A program made the position numbers and the translations under genes. A DNA stretch of 55,468 nt, taken from the NCBI RefSeq assembly GCF_011753055.1, contig NZ_VWWJ01000039.1, forward strand, positions 1 to 55,468, written 5' to 3'. Position 1 is the stretch's first letter. Every line of letters begins with the position of its first letter. This stretch comes from Burkholderia sp. Ax-1719. GTDB taxonomy: Bacteria > Pseudomonadota > Gammaproteobacteria > Burkholderiales > Burkholderiaceae. Shown piece by piece: positions 17,098 to 25,394 of the stretch. The notes under the pieces are model-generated. The model was not told the origin of the DNA and searched no databases. It saw only the letters and a program-made list of their open reading frames with translations.

Positions 17098-18102
17098 TCA
17101 ACCTGCCGGGCGCAAGGTAATCTTGAAGCTCGACGGCGTCTTGCCGTCGGTGTCCTGCGGCATCGGATCCGAACGCTGCACCGCACGCAATGCCGCGTCG
17201 TCCCACGACGAGTTGCCGCTGCTGCGCGTGACCGTCGCCGAAAGCAACGTGCCGCTAGGCGCGCAATGCACCGACACCACCGTTTCGAGGCCTGACGTGT
17301 CGCCGGCCCAGACGATGTTCGGACGCACGCGGCGTTGCACCTTCTCGGCATAACCCGCCGATGCCGCGTTGCCGCCCGAGCCGCTGCCCGTGCCGCTCTT
17401 CGCCAGACCATTGCCGCTGGAGCCTTCGCCGCCGCCCATCGCACCTTGCATCTGGGCGATACGCGCGCGTCGTTCGGCGTCCATCTTCTTGGCCTGGGCG
17501 TCGGCTTGCGCCTTGGCCTTGGCGGCCTTGTCGGCGTCGGCCTTCTTCTGGGCGTCGAGCTTCGCCTGCTTCTGCTGCTGTTCTTCTTCCTGCTGCTTCT
17601 TGAGCGCGTCTTGCTGCTGCTGTTGCTGCTTGAGCTTTTCGGCGGCCTGTTGCTGCTCCTGCTGCTGTTGCTTGAGCTTCGCCTGCTTCTGCTGCGCGGC
17701 CAGTTGCGCCGCCTGCTGGGCAGCCAGTTGCTGCTGACGCTTCGCTTCGGCTTCCTGCTGTTGCTTTACGCGCTGCTGTTCCAGCAGCTGCGCTTCGCGC
17801 GCCGCCGCTTCCTGCTGCTTACGCTTTTGCTGTTGCAGCGCGATGTCCGCGTCCTCCGTTTTTGGCGGCGGCGGGGCAGGCTGCACCGGCACGGGCGGCG
17901 GCAAGGGCTTGGGCGTGGAAAGGTCCGGGACTTCCGTCCACAGTTCCGCTTCCTCGCCTGCCGGCGTGCTGTTCTGCCAGTGGATGCCGTGATACAGGAA
18001 GAAGCCGAGCAGCACGTGCATCACCACGGCGAGCGCTATAGCACGTCCCGTGCCGCGCTCGCGCGGTGGCTGCAATGGATACGTTTCGTTCTTCCGGGTC
18101 AT
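17098..18102 (-). CDS. tolA: TolA, energy-transducing periplasm-spanning protein
   Basis: 334 aa. Seen: one N-terminal membrane helix (AIALAVVMHVLLGFFLY) that pairs with TolQR, a proline-rich stretch, a long Gln/Lys/Ala-rich helical region (about residues 85-225), a Gly/Ser linker and a TonB-like C-terminal domain (YAEKVQRRVRPNIVW, VSVHCAPSGTLL) that contacts TolB and CpoB. It overlaps the tolR stop by four bases (ATGA). The poly-Gln codons form a CAG/CTG-rich tract that could vary in length. Confidence 0.97.
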   Translation of the reverse strand: MTRKNETYPLQPPRERGTGRAIALAVVMHVLLGFFLYHGIHWQNSTPAGEEAELWTEVPDLSTPKPLPPPVPVQPAPPPPKTEDADIALQQQKRKQQEAAAREAQLLEQQRVKQQQEAEAKRQQQLAAQQAAQLAAQQKQAKLKQQQQEQQQAAEKLKQQQQQQDALKKQQEEEQQQKQAKLDAQKKADADKAAKAKAQADAQAKKMDAERRARIAQMQGAMGGGEGSSGNGLAKSGTGSGSGGNAASAGYAEKVQRRVRPNIVWAGDTSGLETVVSVHCAPSGTLLSATVTRSSGNSSWDDAALRAVQRSDPMPQDTDGKTPSSFKITLRPAG

Positions 18103-18545
18103 TGCGATTTAACGAGCAGTCCGACACGTTTGACGCCGCGCGCCTTTAGATCGGACATCACGTTCATCACCGTCTCGTACTTGACGGCCTTGTCGGCGGC
18201 GATCACGACCGGCTGGTCGGGATGGCTTTGCTCGCGATCGGCAACGAAGCTGTTGAGATCGGCGCGCGACATGGTTTCCTGCTGCGTGGCGCCCGAATCA
18301 TCCTTGTAGCGTACGCTCAGATTGCCGTCGGGACGAATGTTCACCACCACGGGCGGCACCTGCTGCTGCTGGGACGCGCCACCGACAGTCGGCAGATTGA
18401 CAATGGACGGCGCCACCAGCGGCGCGGTCACCATGAAGATCACGAGCAGCACCAGCATCACGTCGATATACGGCACGACGTTGATGTCGGCCATCGCACG
18501 ACGCGAGCGGTTGCCTCGCATGCTCGAACGCATTGAGCCTGCCAT
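18099..18545 (-). CDS. tolR: TolR
   Basis: 148-aa ExbD-type protein of the proton-driven TolQR motor. Seen: a single membrane helix starting at INVVPYIDVMLVLLVIFMV, where the Asp is the conserved proton-carrying residue, and a periplasmic domain (VVIAADKAVKYETVMNVM) that binds peptidoglycan in relatives. It sits 18 bases downstream of tolQ and overlaps tolA. Confidence 0.97.
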   Translation of the reverse strand: MAGSMRSSMRGNRSRRAMADINVVPYIDVMLVLLVIFMVTAPLVAPSIVNLPTVGGASQQQQVPPVVVNIRPDGNLSVRYKDDSGATQQETMSRADLNSFVADREQSHPDQPVVIAADKAVKYETVMNVMSDLKARGVKRVGLLVKSQ

Positions 18546-18563
18546 CTTCGACTCCTTTGAAGA

Positions 18564-19241
18564 TTAGTGGGCCTGACGCTGCAGGATGTTCGAAAACTCT
18601 TCGATGAAGGTTTCGAAGCGGATCGCCAGACGGTCGATGTCGTGCGCGTAGCTGTTGTACGCAACGACTGCCGGAATCGCGGCGAACAGACCGATGGCGG
18701 TGGCCGTCAGTGCTTCGGCGATGCCGGGCGCGACGTTCGCAAGCGTCGCCTGCTGCACGTTCGCCAGACCGCGGAACGCGTTCATGATCCCCCACACCGT
18801 GCCGAACAGACCGATGTACGGGCTGACCGAGCCGACCGAAGCGAGGAACGAGAGATTCGCTTCGAGCGCATCCATCTCGCGCTGGAACGCTGCGCGCATC
18901 GCGCGGCGGGCGCCGTCGAGCACGAGGCTCGGATCGTTCAGACGTTTCTCTTTGGCCTTGAGGAATTCGCGCATGCCCGACTCGAAGATACGCTCGAGCG
19001 CGCCGATCGTGTGACGGTTGTTGGCGGCGCTTTGATACAGCGCCTGCAGGTCGCCGCCCGACCAGAAGTCGCGCTCGAAGCGCTCGGTCTGCCGGCGCGC
19101 ACGGCGGATGGCAAACCACTTGCGGAAGATGAAGGTCCAGGAAATCAGGGAAAGCAACAGGAGCAGTCCCATCACCGCCTGTGCCAGTATGCTCGCATTA
19201 AGAACGAGTGAAATGATCGACAGATCTTGTGTAGTGTTCAT
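18564..19241 (-). CDS. tolQ: TolQ
   Basis: 225-aa ExbB/MotA-type channel subunit of the Tol motor in the inner membrane. Seen: three hydrophobic helices, with the pore segments VGSVSPYIGLFGTVWGIMNAF and GIAEALTATAIGLFAAIPAV that define the family. The ATG at 19241 matches the usual start (MNTTQDLSIISLVLNAS); the frame is open to 19316. It heads the tolQRAB-pal-cpoB operon; ybgC lies 158 bases upstream on the same strand. Confidence 0.97.
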   Translation of the reverse strand: MNTTQDLSIISLVLNASILAQAVMGLLLLLSLISWTFIFRKWFAIRRARRQTERFERDFWSGGDLQALYQSAANNRHTIGALERIFESGMREFLKAKEKRLNDPSLVLDGARRAMRAAFQREMDALEANLSFLASVGSVSPYIGLFGTVWGIMNAFRGLANVQQATLANVAPGIAEALTATAIGLFAAIPAVVAYNSYAHDIDRLAIRFETFIEEFSNILQRQAH

Positions 19242-19399
19242 AAAGATTCGTTGTGACGTCCCGAAAGGGGCGAGCGGCTGCAAGGCGTTGCGAAGCTTCC
19301 CGAAGGCAAGCGGCAAGACTGCGCGCGATTGCGACCGAACCCAGCTTGGTCCTGCAATGACCGACGCGAGTTCACTGGCGTCGTAATCAACGGCAATAG

Positions 19400-19882
19400 T
19401 TAAGTGGCCGTTGACACAGCCGGCAAGACTTTCTTCATGCCACGCTCCAAAGCGTCGAAAACATGGCCTGGAATGGGAGCGGGGCGCATGACGGCACCGT
19501 CGACGCAGGCGACGCGGATCTTGCCCGTTGCCAGCAGCGTGTCACCGCGCCACGCTTCCTGCATGAAGTCGACAGATGCGCGGCCCAGCTTGTCCAGGCG
19601 GCTCACGACCGTCACGACATCGTCGAGACGGGCGGGCGCCCGATAGTCGAGCGCCGTGCTGCGCACGACGAAGAGCGTGCCCGATTCCTCGGCCAGCCTG
19701 CGTTGATCGACGCCGCACGCGCGCAGCCATTCGGTGCGCGCGCGCTCGAAGAACTTCAGGTAGTTCGCGTAGAACACGATGCCGCCGGCGTCGGTGTCTT
19801 CGTAGTAGACGCGGACCGGCCATGTAAAACCTTCCGCGGCCTGAGATGGGGCCGTATCCGGCTTGCTAGTGGATCTTTCCAT
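19400..19882 (-). CDS. ybgC: Acyl-CoA thioesterase YbgC
   Basis: Hotdog-fold thioesterase encoded with the Tol-Pal system. 160 aa. Seen: the signature YYEDTDAGGIVFYANYLKFFERARTEWL with the catalytic Asp, and a typical ending of the hotdog helix and strands. The ATG at 19882 has GGTAGA 9 bases upstream; ATGs at 19891 and 19906 are alternatives, differing only in a few Arg/Gly residues. The 158 bases before tolQ could hold a separate promoter. Confidence 0.94.
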   Translation of the reverse strand: MERSTSKPDTAPSQAAEGFTWPVRVYYEDTDAGGIVFYANYLKFFERARTEWLRACGVDQRRLAEESGTLFVVRSTALDYRAPARLDDVVTVVSRLDKLGRASVDFMQEAWRGDTLLATGKIRVACVDGAVMRPAPIPGHVFDALERGMKKVLPAVSTAT

Positions 19883-19956
19883 GCCGCGCATTCTACCGGA
19901 ACGCATAAGCGTTACGCCGTTCGGACGACTGAGCTACGAAAGTATTCTGAAAGCTT

Positions 19957-20703
19957 TTAGCCGCGATGGATAGTGAGTCCCGCGAAGCTCTGCGCGACCG
20001 GCATCAGCTCGATCGTGTTGATGTTCACGTGGGCCGGGCGGGTGGCGATCCAGTAGATCGAATCGGCGATGTCTTCGGCCGTGAGCGGTTCGACATCCTT
20101 ATAGACATTGGCCGCCTTGGAGTCGTCGCCGCGATAGCGCACGTTCGAGAATTCGGTGCCGCCGCACAGGCCCGGCTCGATATCCGTCACGCGCAGCGCC
20201 GTGCCTGCGAGGTCGGCGCGCAGGTTCAGGCTGAACTGGCGCACGAAGGCCTTGGTCGCGCCGTAGACGTTGCCGCCCGCATACGGCCAGCGGCCCGCCA
20301 CCGATCCAAGATTGAAAATGTGACCGCGGTTGCGATCGACCATGCCCGGCAGGAAAGCATGCGTGACTTGCACCAGACCCGTGCAGTTGGTGTCGATCAT
20401 GGTTTCCCACTCGTCCAGATCGGCCTTCTGGGCCGGTTCGACGCCCAGCGCGAGGCCGGCGTTGTTGACGAGCACGTCGATATTGGCGAATTCGGCGGGC
20501 AGGGCGGCGGGGGCGGCCGCAACGGCGGCGCGGTCGCGCACGTCCAGCTCGAACGGCAGCAGCGCGTCACCCAGCTCCGCGGCGAGTGCGTCGAGACGGT
20601 CCTTGCGGCGCGCCGTGGCGACGACGCGGTGGCCGCCCTTCACGAAGGCTCGGGCGATGGCGGCGCCAAATCCTGCTGATGCGCCGGTGACGAAGACAAT
20701 CAT
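19957..20703 (-). CDS. ydfG: NADP-dependent 3-hydroxy acid dehydrogenase (YdfG)
   Basis: Short-chain dehydrogenase, 248 aa, closely resembling E. coli YdfG, which oxidises serine, L-allo-threonine and related 3-hydroxy acids. Seen: MIVFVTGASAGFGAAIARAF (cofactor site), LVNNAGLALGVEPAQKADL, the serine in NLGSVAGRWPYAGGNV and the YGATK catalytic pair, and the long conserved stretch GTALRVTDIEPGLCGGTEF. It is divergent from glyA. The frame runs open upstream for another 2.4 kb antisense to glyA and nrdR, but that part is not coding. Confidence 0.95.
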   Translation of the reverse strand: MIVFVTGASAGFGAAIARAFVKGGHRVVATARRKDRLDALAAELGDALLPFELDVRDRAAVAAAPAALPAEFANIDVLVNNAGLALGVEPAQKADLDEWETMIDTNCTGLVQVTHAFLPGMVDRNRGHIFNLGSVAGRWPYAGGNVYGATKAFVRQFSLNLRADLAGTALRVTDIEPGLCGGTEFSNVRYRGDDSKAANVYKDVEPLTAEDIADSIYWIATRPAHVNINTIELMPVAQSFAGLTIHRG

Positions 20704-20833
20704 GGTGGCTCCCTGGTCGGTAGAAGGCGAGGAAAGGGGAAAGCCTACTTCCAATGCGGCGCTGCGGCAAGGAAGCGGCAATACCCGCGCAAGCCGCGCC
20801 AGCTGTGGCTCAGGGGGCGCGAAGCCGGTCCGG

Positions 20834-20862
20834 TTGCCTAATATGGGCGGTTCCAATACACT
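20834..20862 (+). promoter_or_regulatory. Putative glyA promoter
   Basis: TTGCCT (20834-20839), a 17-base spacer and TACACT (20857-20862). It would give glyA a leader of about 350 nt that contains the riboswitch below. Confidence 0.45.
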
Positions 20863-20953
20863 AACGCGCTCAATCCCTGCGTGACTGGCGATAGGGTTCC
20901 CGGCGGGCTGAATTTGTAACGACGGTTGCAACGTCTGTAACAAAGGCCCGGCA

Positions 20954-21043
20954 AGCTGTGCTTTGCATGGCTCAATTGGGGGCTCAAGGTGGAACGACCC
21001 ACCGTGAAGCGCAGGGTGCCGTTTTGCCGTTCGCCTGGGCAGC
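20954..21043 (+). ncRNA. Probable ZTP (pfl) riboswitch in the glyA leader
   Basis: Aptamer that senses ZTP/ZMP, the purine intermediate that builds up when 10-formyl-tetrahydrofolate runs short. Seen: P1 arms CTGTGCTT (20956-20963) and AAGCGCAG (21007-21014), an inner GGTGG...CCCACC pairing (about 20988-21003), and the 3' element CCGTTCGCCTGGGCA (21027-21041), which is the class hallmark. pfl RNAs are known ahead of one-carbon and purine genes, and glyA makes one-carbon units, so the context fits. No terminator hairpin with a T-run follows, so control may act at translation or through Rho. Confidence 0.8.
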
Positions 21044-21219
21044 CGAGATCCGCGCGCTTTCAATAGCGCTGCACGGGCTGTCCTGCCTCGCGTGTGCGGC
21101 ACCTTGTTCCGCCACGTCAAGGCTGGCCATAGCTCCTGGAGCGTTGCCAGCAGCGCCGCGTACCCGCTACGCGTTCCGCGCGAGACCCGGTCAACCTGAA
21201 CACACTTAACGGAATCCGT

Positions 21220-22467
21220 ATGTTTAACCGAGCCGAAAGCACCATCGCCAACGTCGATCCCGAACTCTTCGCCGCGATCGAACTCGAAAACCGCCGTCAG
21301 GAAGATCACATCGAACTGATCGCGTCGGAAAACTACACCTCGCCCGCGGTCATGGCCGCGCAGGGCTCGCAGCTCACCAACAAGTACGCCGAAGGCTATC
21401 CGGGCAAGCGTTACTACGGCGGCTGCGAAAACGTCGACATCGTCGAGCAACTGGCCATTGACCGCGTGAAGGCGCTGTTCGGCGCGGAAGCCGCCAACGT
21501 GCAGCCGAACTCGGGCTCGCAGGCCAACCAGGGTGTGTTCTTCGCCGTGCTCAAGCCGGGCGACACCATCATGGGTATGAGCCTCGCCGAAGGCGGCCAC
21601 CTGACGCACGGCATGGCGCTCAACATGAGCGGCAAGTGGTTCAACGTCGTGAGCTATGGTCTCGACGCGAACGAAGACATCGATTACGACGCACTCGAAA
21701 AACGCGCGCACGAAACCAAGCCGAAGCTCATCATCGCAGGCGCATCGGCGTTCGCGCTGCGTATCGACTTCGAGCGCATCGCCAAGGTCGCGAAGGCCGT
21801 TGGCGCGTATTTCATGGTCGACATGGCGCACTACGCCGGTCTGATCGCTGCGGGCGTGTACCCGAACCCGGTGCCGTTCGCCGATTTCGTCACCACGACC
21901 ACGCACAAGAGCCTGCGCGGCCCGCGCGGCGGCGTGATCCTGATGAAGGCCGAGCACGAAAAGGCCATCAATTCGGCGATCTTCCCTGGCATCCAGGGCG
22001 GCCCGCTGATGCACGTGATCGCCGGCAAGGCGGTGGCGTTCAAGGAAGCCGCATCGCCGGAATTCAAGACCTACCAGCAGCAAGTGGTCGAGAACGCACG
22101 CGTGCTGGCTGAAACGCTGGTCAAGCGCGGTCTGCGTATCGTTTCGGGCCGCACGGAAAGCCACGTGATGCTGGTCGACCTGCGCGCGAAGAACATCACC
22201 GGCAAGGCGGCGGAAGCCGTGCTGGGTTCGGCGCACATCACGGTCAACAAGAACGCGATCCCGAACGATCCGGAAAAGCCGTTTGTCACGAGCGGCATCC
22301 GCCTGGGCTCGCCCGCGATGACGACGCGCGGCTTCGGCGTGAAGGAAGCCGAACAGGTGGGCAACCTGATCGCCGACGTGCTTGAGAACCCGGAAGACGC
22401 AGCAACGATCGAGCGCGTGAAGGCGCAAGTGTCGGAGCTGACCAAGCGTTTCCCGGTCTACGGCTAA
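21220..22467 (+). CDS. glyA: Serine hydroxymethyltransferase
   Basis: Converts serine and tetrahydrofolate to glycine and 5,10-methylene-tetrahydrofolate. 415 aa, the normal length. Seen: HIELIASENYTSPAVMAAQGS, YAEGYPGKRYYGGCE, and the PLP-lysine motif TTTHKSLRGPRGG. The leader of about 350 nt with the probable ZTP riboswitch suggests expression rises when folate one-carbon units are short. nrdR follows after 18 bases, so the two may be co-transcribed. Confidence 0.98.
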   Translation: MFNRAESTIANVDPELFAAIELENRRQEDHIELIASENYTSPAVMAAQGSQLTNKYAEGYPGKRYYGGCENVDIVEQLAIDRVKALFGAEAANVQPNSGSQANQGVFFAVLKPGDTIMGMSLAEGGHLTHGMALNMSGKWFNVVSYGLDANEDIDYDALEKRAHETKPKLIIAGASAFALRIDFERIAKVAKAVGAYFMVDMAHYAGLIAAGVYPNPVPFADFVTTTTHKSLRGPRGGVILMKAEHEKAINSAIFPGIQGGPLMHVIAGKAVAFKEAASPEFKTYQQQVVENARVLAETLVKRGLRIVSGRTESHVMLVDLRAKNITGKAAEAVLGSAHITVNKNAIPNDPEKPFVTSGIRLGSPAMTTRGFGVKEAEQVGNLIADVLENPEDAATIERVKAQVSELTKRFPVYG

Positions 22468-22485
22468 GCCAGGCCCCAAGCCAGC

Positions 22486-22968
22486 ATGCGCTGCCCCTTC
22501 TGCCGGCATGAAGACACGCAAGTGGTGGACTCGCGCGTGTCCGAGGACGGCGCCGCGATCCGGCGCCGCCGTCGCTGCCCGGCCTGCGACAAGCGTTTCA
22601 CGACGTACGAGCGGGTCGAGCTGGCGATGCCGGCTATCGTCAAGAAGGATGGCAGCCGCACGGAATTCGACCGCCGCAAGATCATGGCGAGCATGCAACT
22701 GGCGCTGCGCAAGCGGCCCGTTGCGGCCGACGCGATCGACGCGGCGGTTGCCCGCATCGAGTATCAACTGCTCGGTAGCGGCGAGCGCGAAGTGCGCAGC
22801 GAACGCCTTGGCGAACTCGTGATGGGCGAACTGCGCGAGCTCGACAAAGTGGCTTTCGTGCGTTTTGCGTCCGTGTACCGGCGCTTCGAGGATGTCTCCG
22901 AATTCGAGGACGTCATCGAGGAATTCCGCCGCGCGAGCGGTGCGGCCACGCCGCCCAAAAAGCGCTGA
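22486..22968 (+). CDS. nrdR: Transcriptional repressor NrdR
   Basis: Represses ribonucleotide reductase genes in response to ATP/dATP. 160 aa. Seen: an N-terminal zinc ribbon (CPFCRHEDTQVVDSR and CPACDKRF) and an ATP-cone domain (VKKDGSRTEFDRRKIMASM). The ATG at 22486 starts directly on MRCPFC. It lies 18 bases after glyA, a frequent betaproteobacterial arrangement. Confidence 0.97.
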   Translation: MRCPFCRHEDTQVVDSRVSEDGAAIRRRRRCPACDKRFTTYERVELAMPAIVKKDGSRTEFDRRKIMASMQLALRKRPVAADAIDAAVARIEYQLLGSGEREVRSERLGELVMGELRELDKVAFVRFASVYRRFEDVSEFEDVIEEFRRASGAATPPKKR

Positions 22969-23159
22969 ACGCCAGCGCGCATCTCTGCTTCGCGTTTTCA
23001 CGCGCATTTTCTCTCGCATCTCCCTTCTCCCTGCTATTGCCCGTGACCCTCGCATTTTCGCGAGCGGATCGTGTGCGCGATAGCTAGCCATTCGGCTAAT
23101 TGTTCCGTTTTCCTTTCATCGATAGATTGATTGCAGTTCCTGATCGCTAAGGATTGCAG

Positions 23160-23696
23160 ATGAAACAGGCGGGCTTCACCTTGCTGGAAACCGTGGCCGC
23201 GATCGTGCTGATCGCGATCTGCGCGAGCGCAAGTGCGCCCGCGTTCGTTGCCTGGCGCGTGCGAGACCAGATCGACGCGCGGGCCAATGCGCTGCTCGGC
23301 ACGTTGTCTTATGCACGCAGCGAAGCGATCCGCCGCAAGGCGCGCGTCTCCGTGTGCCGCGTCGACGCGGCGCGGCGCTGTCTTGCGGCGGGCAAATCCT
23401 GCCCATCGGGACTCGCTGACTGGTCGTGCGGTTGGGCGGTCATGGCCGAGCGCGCGAGCGCGTCGGTGCTGCTGCGCGTGCAGCCGTCTCTGGACGAGAT
23501 TGGCGTGGCCTCGGCGCTCACTGCGCTGACTTTCACGCCGCCTGCAGGACAGATGATCGGCACGCTTCGCAATTTCGAGATTGCGCCACGTGTGACTTCG
23601 GGATCGACGAAAGGCGCAGCTTGGCGGCGCTGCATACGCGTCGCAGCCGGCGGGCGCGCGCGCATCAGCGATGGGGCGTGCGGAGCCGGATCATGA
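23160..23696 (+). CDS. Minor pilin FimT/GspH-like
   Basis: First gene of a five-gene minor pilin operon; such proteins form a tip complex that primes type IV pilus assembly. 178 aa. Seen: a short basic leader, then the prepilin cleavage motif KQAG|FTLLETVAAIVL with Glu at +5 and a hydrophobic helix, followed by LLGTLSYARSEAIRRKARVSVCR, the FimT/GspH signature. AAGGA precedes the ATG at 23160. The stop overlaps the next start by four bases. Confidence 0.9.
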   Translation: MKQAGFTLLETVAAIVLIAICASASAPAFVAWRVRDQIDARANALLGTLSYARSEAIRRKARVSVCRVDAARRCLAAGKSCPSGLADWSCGWAVMAERASASVLLRVQPSLDEIGVASALTALTFTPPAGQMIGTLRNFEIAPRVTSGSTKGAAWRRCIRVAAGGRARISDGACGAGS

Positions 23697-24073
23697 GGCG
23701 GCGTGCGCAGGCCGGGTTTGCGCTCCTTGAAGTTGCGCTGGCGATGGCGCTGATGGCGACCTGTGGCATGGGTCTGCTGAGCGCGCAGTTGGCGCTCGCG
23801 CGGCATGCATCGGCGAGTGCGACTCAGGCGCGTGCTGCTTTTGCCGCCGATGCGCTGGCAGAGGCAACGCTTGAAACGGGCTCGGCGGCACGCGATCAAT
23901 GGCGCGCACGTGCCGCTGCGCTGGTGGCGGACGGACAGGTGAGCCTGTCCGGCTCGCAAGTCGTGCTGTCATGGACCGCTCTTCGCGATGAAGCCGTTGC
24001 TGGGCGTGACTGCGCGGGCACATCTGCGACAGAAGGAGGTCGAGCATGCGTGGCGCTCGCGTTCGCACAATGA
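23693..24073 (+). CDS. pilV: Minor pilin PilV-like
   Basis: 126 aa. Seen: leader MRRRAQAG|FALLEVALAMAL with Glu at +5, then a hydrophobic helix and a short globular part. It starts in an ATGA overlap with the FimT-like gene. It is short for PilV (often 130-180 aa), but an internal AAGGAGG site for the next gene and the overlap show that the ending is genuine. The PilV label rests mainly on operon position. Confidence 0.82.
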   Translation: MRRRAQAGFALLEVALAMALMATCGMGLLSAQLALARHASASATQARAAFAADALAEATLETGSAARDQWRARAAALVADGQVSLSGSQVVLSWTALRDEAVAGRDCAGTSATEGGRACVALAFAQ

Positions 24074-24867
24074 GGCGCGGCCGCGCGCTCAGGCCTGCCG
24101 GCGCAGGGCATACGTTGCTCGAATTCACGATTGCCGTGGCGCTTGGGCTGGTCGTGATTGTCGGTGCACTGGCCGCTTATCGTTCGCAGCGCCAGGCATT
24201 TGCGTATGCGGTCGATGCCGCGCATATCCATGAGGCCGGTGTGAGTGCGCTCACGCTGATCGGCGAGCAGATCCAGATGGCCGGCTTCGTCTCCGCCGAC
24301 GATACGGTCGCGCTTACGGGGCCGCCGCTTTTCGGCTGCACTGCGGGGCGTCCCACCGGCGCTGCCGCGAGCCTCACCTGCGAAGCGTTGTCGAGCCGCT
24401 CGGACGGCGTGGCGGTGCGCTATCGCGGCGACGCCCAATCGACATGGCCCGCGACCAACGGGCAAGCCACAGATTGTCTGGGGCAGGCGGTTGGCGCATC
24501 ACAGGGCGAAGTGCTCAATCGCTTTCACGCGAAGACGAGCACGTCGACCGGTGAGCCGGAACTCTATTGCGAAGGCACGGGCAAGCTCGGCACCGCGCAG
24601 CCGCTCGTGGAAGGCGTCGAGCGCCTGCGGGCGCGCTATTGGACGACGGGCGCGGCGCAGGCTGTCGACGCCGCCGCGCTGTCGCGGGAGCGCTGGGATT
24701 CGGTCGTCGCGGTCGATCTGTGCGTGCTCGTACGCGGTGAGGCGCTTGGGCGCCGCGTGCGTTACGTCGATTGCGAGGGGAGTTCGCTGACATCGAGCGA
24801 TGGGCGCGCCCGTCAGGCGTTCTGGCGGCACGTGGTGTTGCGCAACGTGCTGGGGTCGCAGCCATGA
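24046..24867 (+). CDS. pilW: Minor pilin PilW-like
   Basis: 273 aa. Seen: basic leader, then PAGAG|HTLLEFTIAVALGLVVI; Glu is at +5 but the first mature residue would be His instead of the usual Phe. Four cysteines in the globular part (FGCTAG, LTCEAL, TDCLG, LYCEG) suggest disulfides. The ATG at 24046 lies inside pilV and has a near-perfect AAGGAGG 6 bases upstream; the ATG at 24070 (ATGA overlap with the pilV stop) is weaker. Confidence 0.85.
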   Translation: MRGARVRTMRRGRALRPAGAGHTLLEFTIAVALGLVVIVGALAAYRSQRQAFAYAVDAAHIHEAGVSALTLIGEQIQMAGFVSADDTVALTGPPLFGCTAGRPTGAAASLTCEALSSRSDGVAVRYRGDAQSTWPATNGQATDCLGQAVGASQGEVLNRFHAKTSTSTGEPELYCEGTGKLGTAQPLVEGVERLRARYWTTGAAQAVDAAALSRERWDSVVAVDLCVLVRGEALGRRVRYVDCEGSSLTSSDGRARQAFWRHVVLRNVLGSQP

Positions 24868-25376
24868 GGCAGGAGGCTAGACGCTGCAAAGCTGAGCACG
24901 GCGTCGCGTTGCCGGTCGTGCTGCTGATTGTCTCGATGATGCTCGTGACGTCGGCGGCGTGGTTCGAGGCATCGCTTTTCGAGGCGCGCAATGCTGCCTC
25001 CGTGCTCGACGCGTTGCAGTCTTTTCATGCTGCGGATGGCGCGTTGACGCTGTGCTCTCGTGCTCTGGTTGACGGGATGGCGTCGGGGTCGTCAATTGCT
25101 GCGCAAGCGGGGGAGCCGCAGCAATGGCGGCGTCAGGATGCGTTCGAGGCGTTGGCGACGACGCCTGCCTCGTCGTGGCCGGGTTCAGTGCGTCCGCCGC
25201 AGTGTCTGATGGAAGCGTGGCGCATCGAAACGCGGCCAGCAGTGCGGGCGTGGCTCGTCACAGCCAGAGGATTTGGCGCGACGGAAGACGCGCAAAGCTG
25301 GCTGCAAATGCAGATTGTGTTCGACGGAACGCGTGTCGAGCGGCATTGGCGGCGCGTCGTTGCGCGGCCGTTTTAA
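24864..25376 (+). CDS. pilX: Minor pilin PilX-like
   Basis: 170 aa. Seen: HG|VALPVVLLIVSMMLVTSAAW, a prepilin-type helix without Glu at +5. PilX and GspK, which cap the pilin tip, also lack this Glu, so the feature supports the call rather than arguing against it. It starts in an ATGA overlap with the PilW-like gene. The frame is open upstream to 24771 but that part overlaps pilW. Confidence 0.82.
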   Translation: MRQEARRCKAEHGVALPVVLLIVSMMLVTSAAWFEASLFEARNAASVLDALQSFHAADGALTLCSRALVDGMASGSSIAAQAGEPQQWRRQDAFEALATTPASSWPGSVRPPQCLMEAWRIETRPAVRAWLVTARGFGATEDAQSWLQMQIVFDGTRVERHWRRVVARPF

Positions 25377-25394
25377 CGGGCGAGAGGCAAAACG

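Noticed and set aside
20954..21043. Glycine riboswitch ahead of glyA
   Set aside because: The tandem glycine-aptamer motifs are absent, while the CCGTTCGCCTGGGCA element fits the ZTP class.
20958..21209. 83-codon frame upstream of glyA
   Set aside because: It overlaps the riboswitch and has no ribosome site or recognisable protein.
20704..23091. 2.4-kb upstream extension of the ydfG frame
   Set aside because: It runs antisense to glyA and nrdR. The YdfG start at 20703 matches the family N-terminus exactly.
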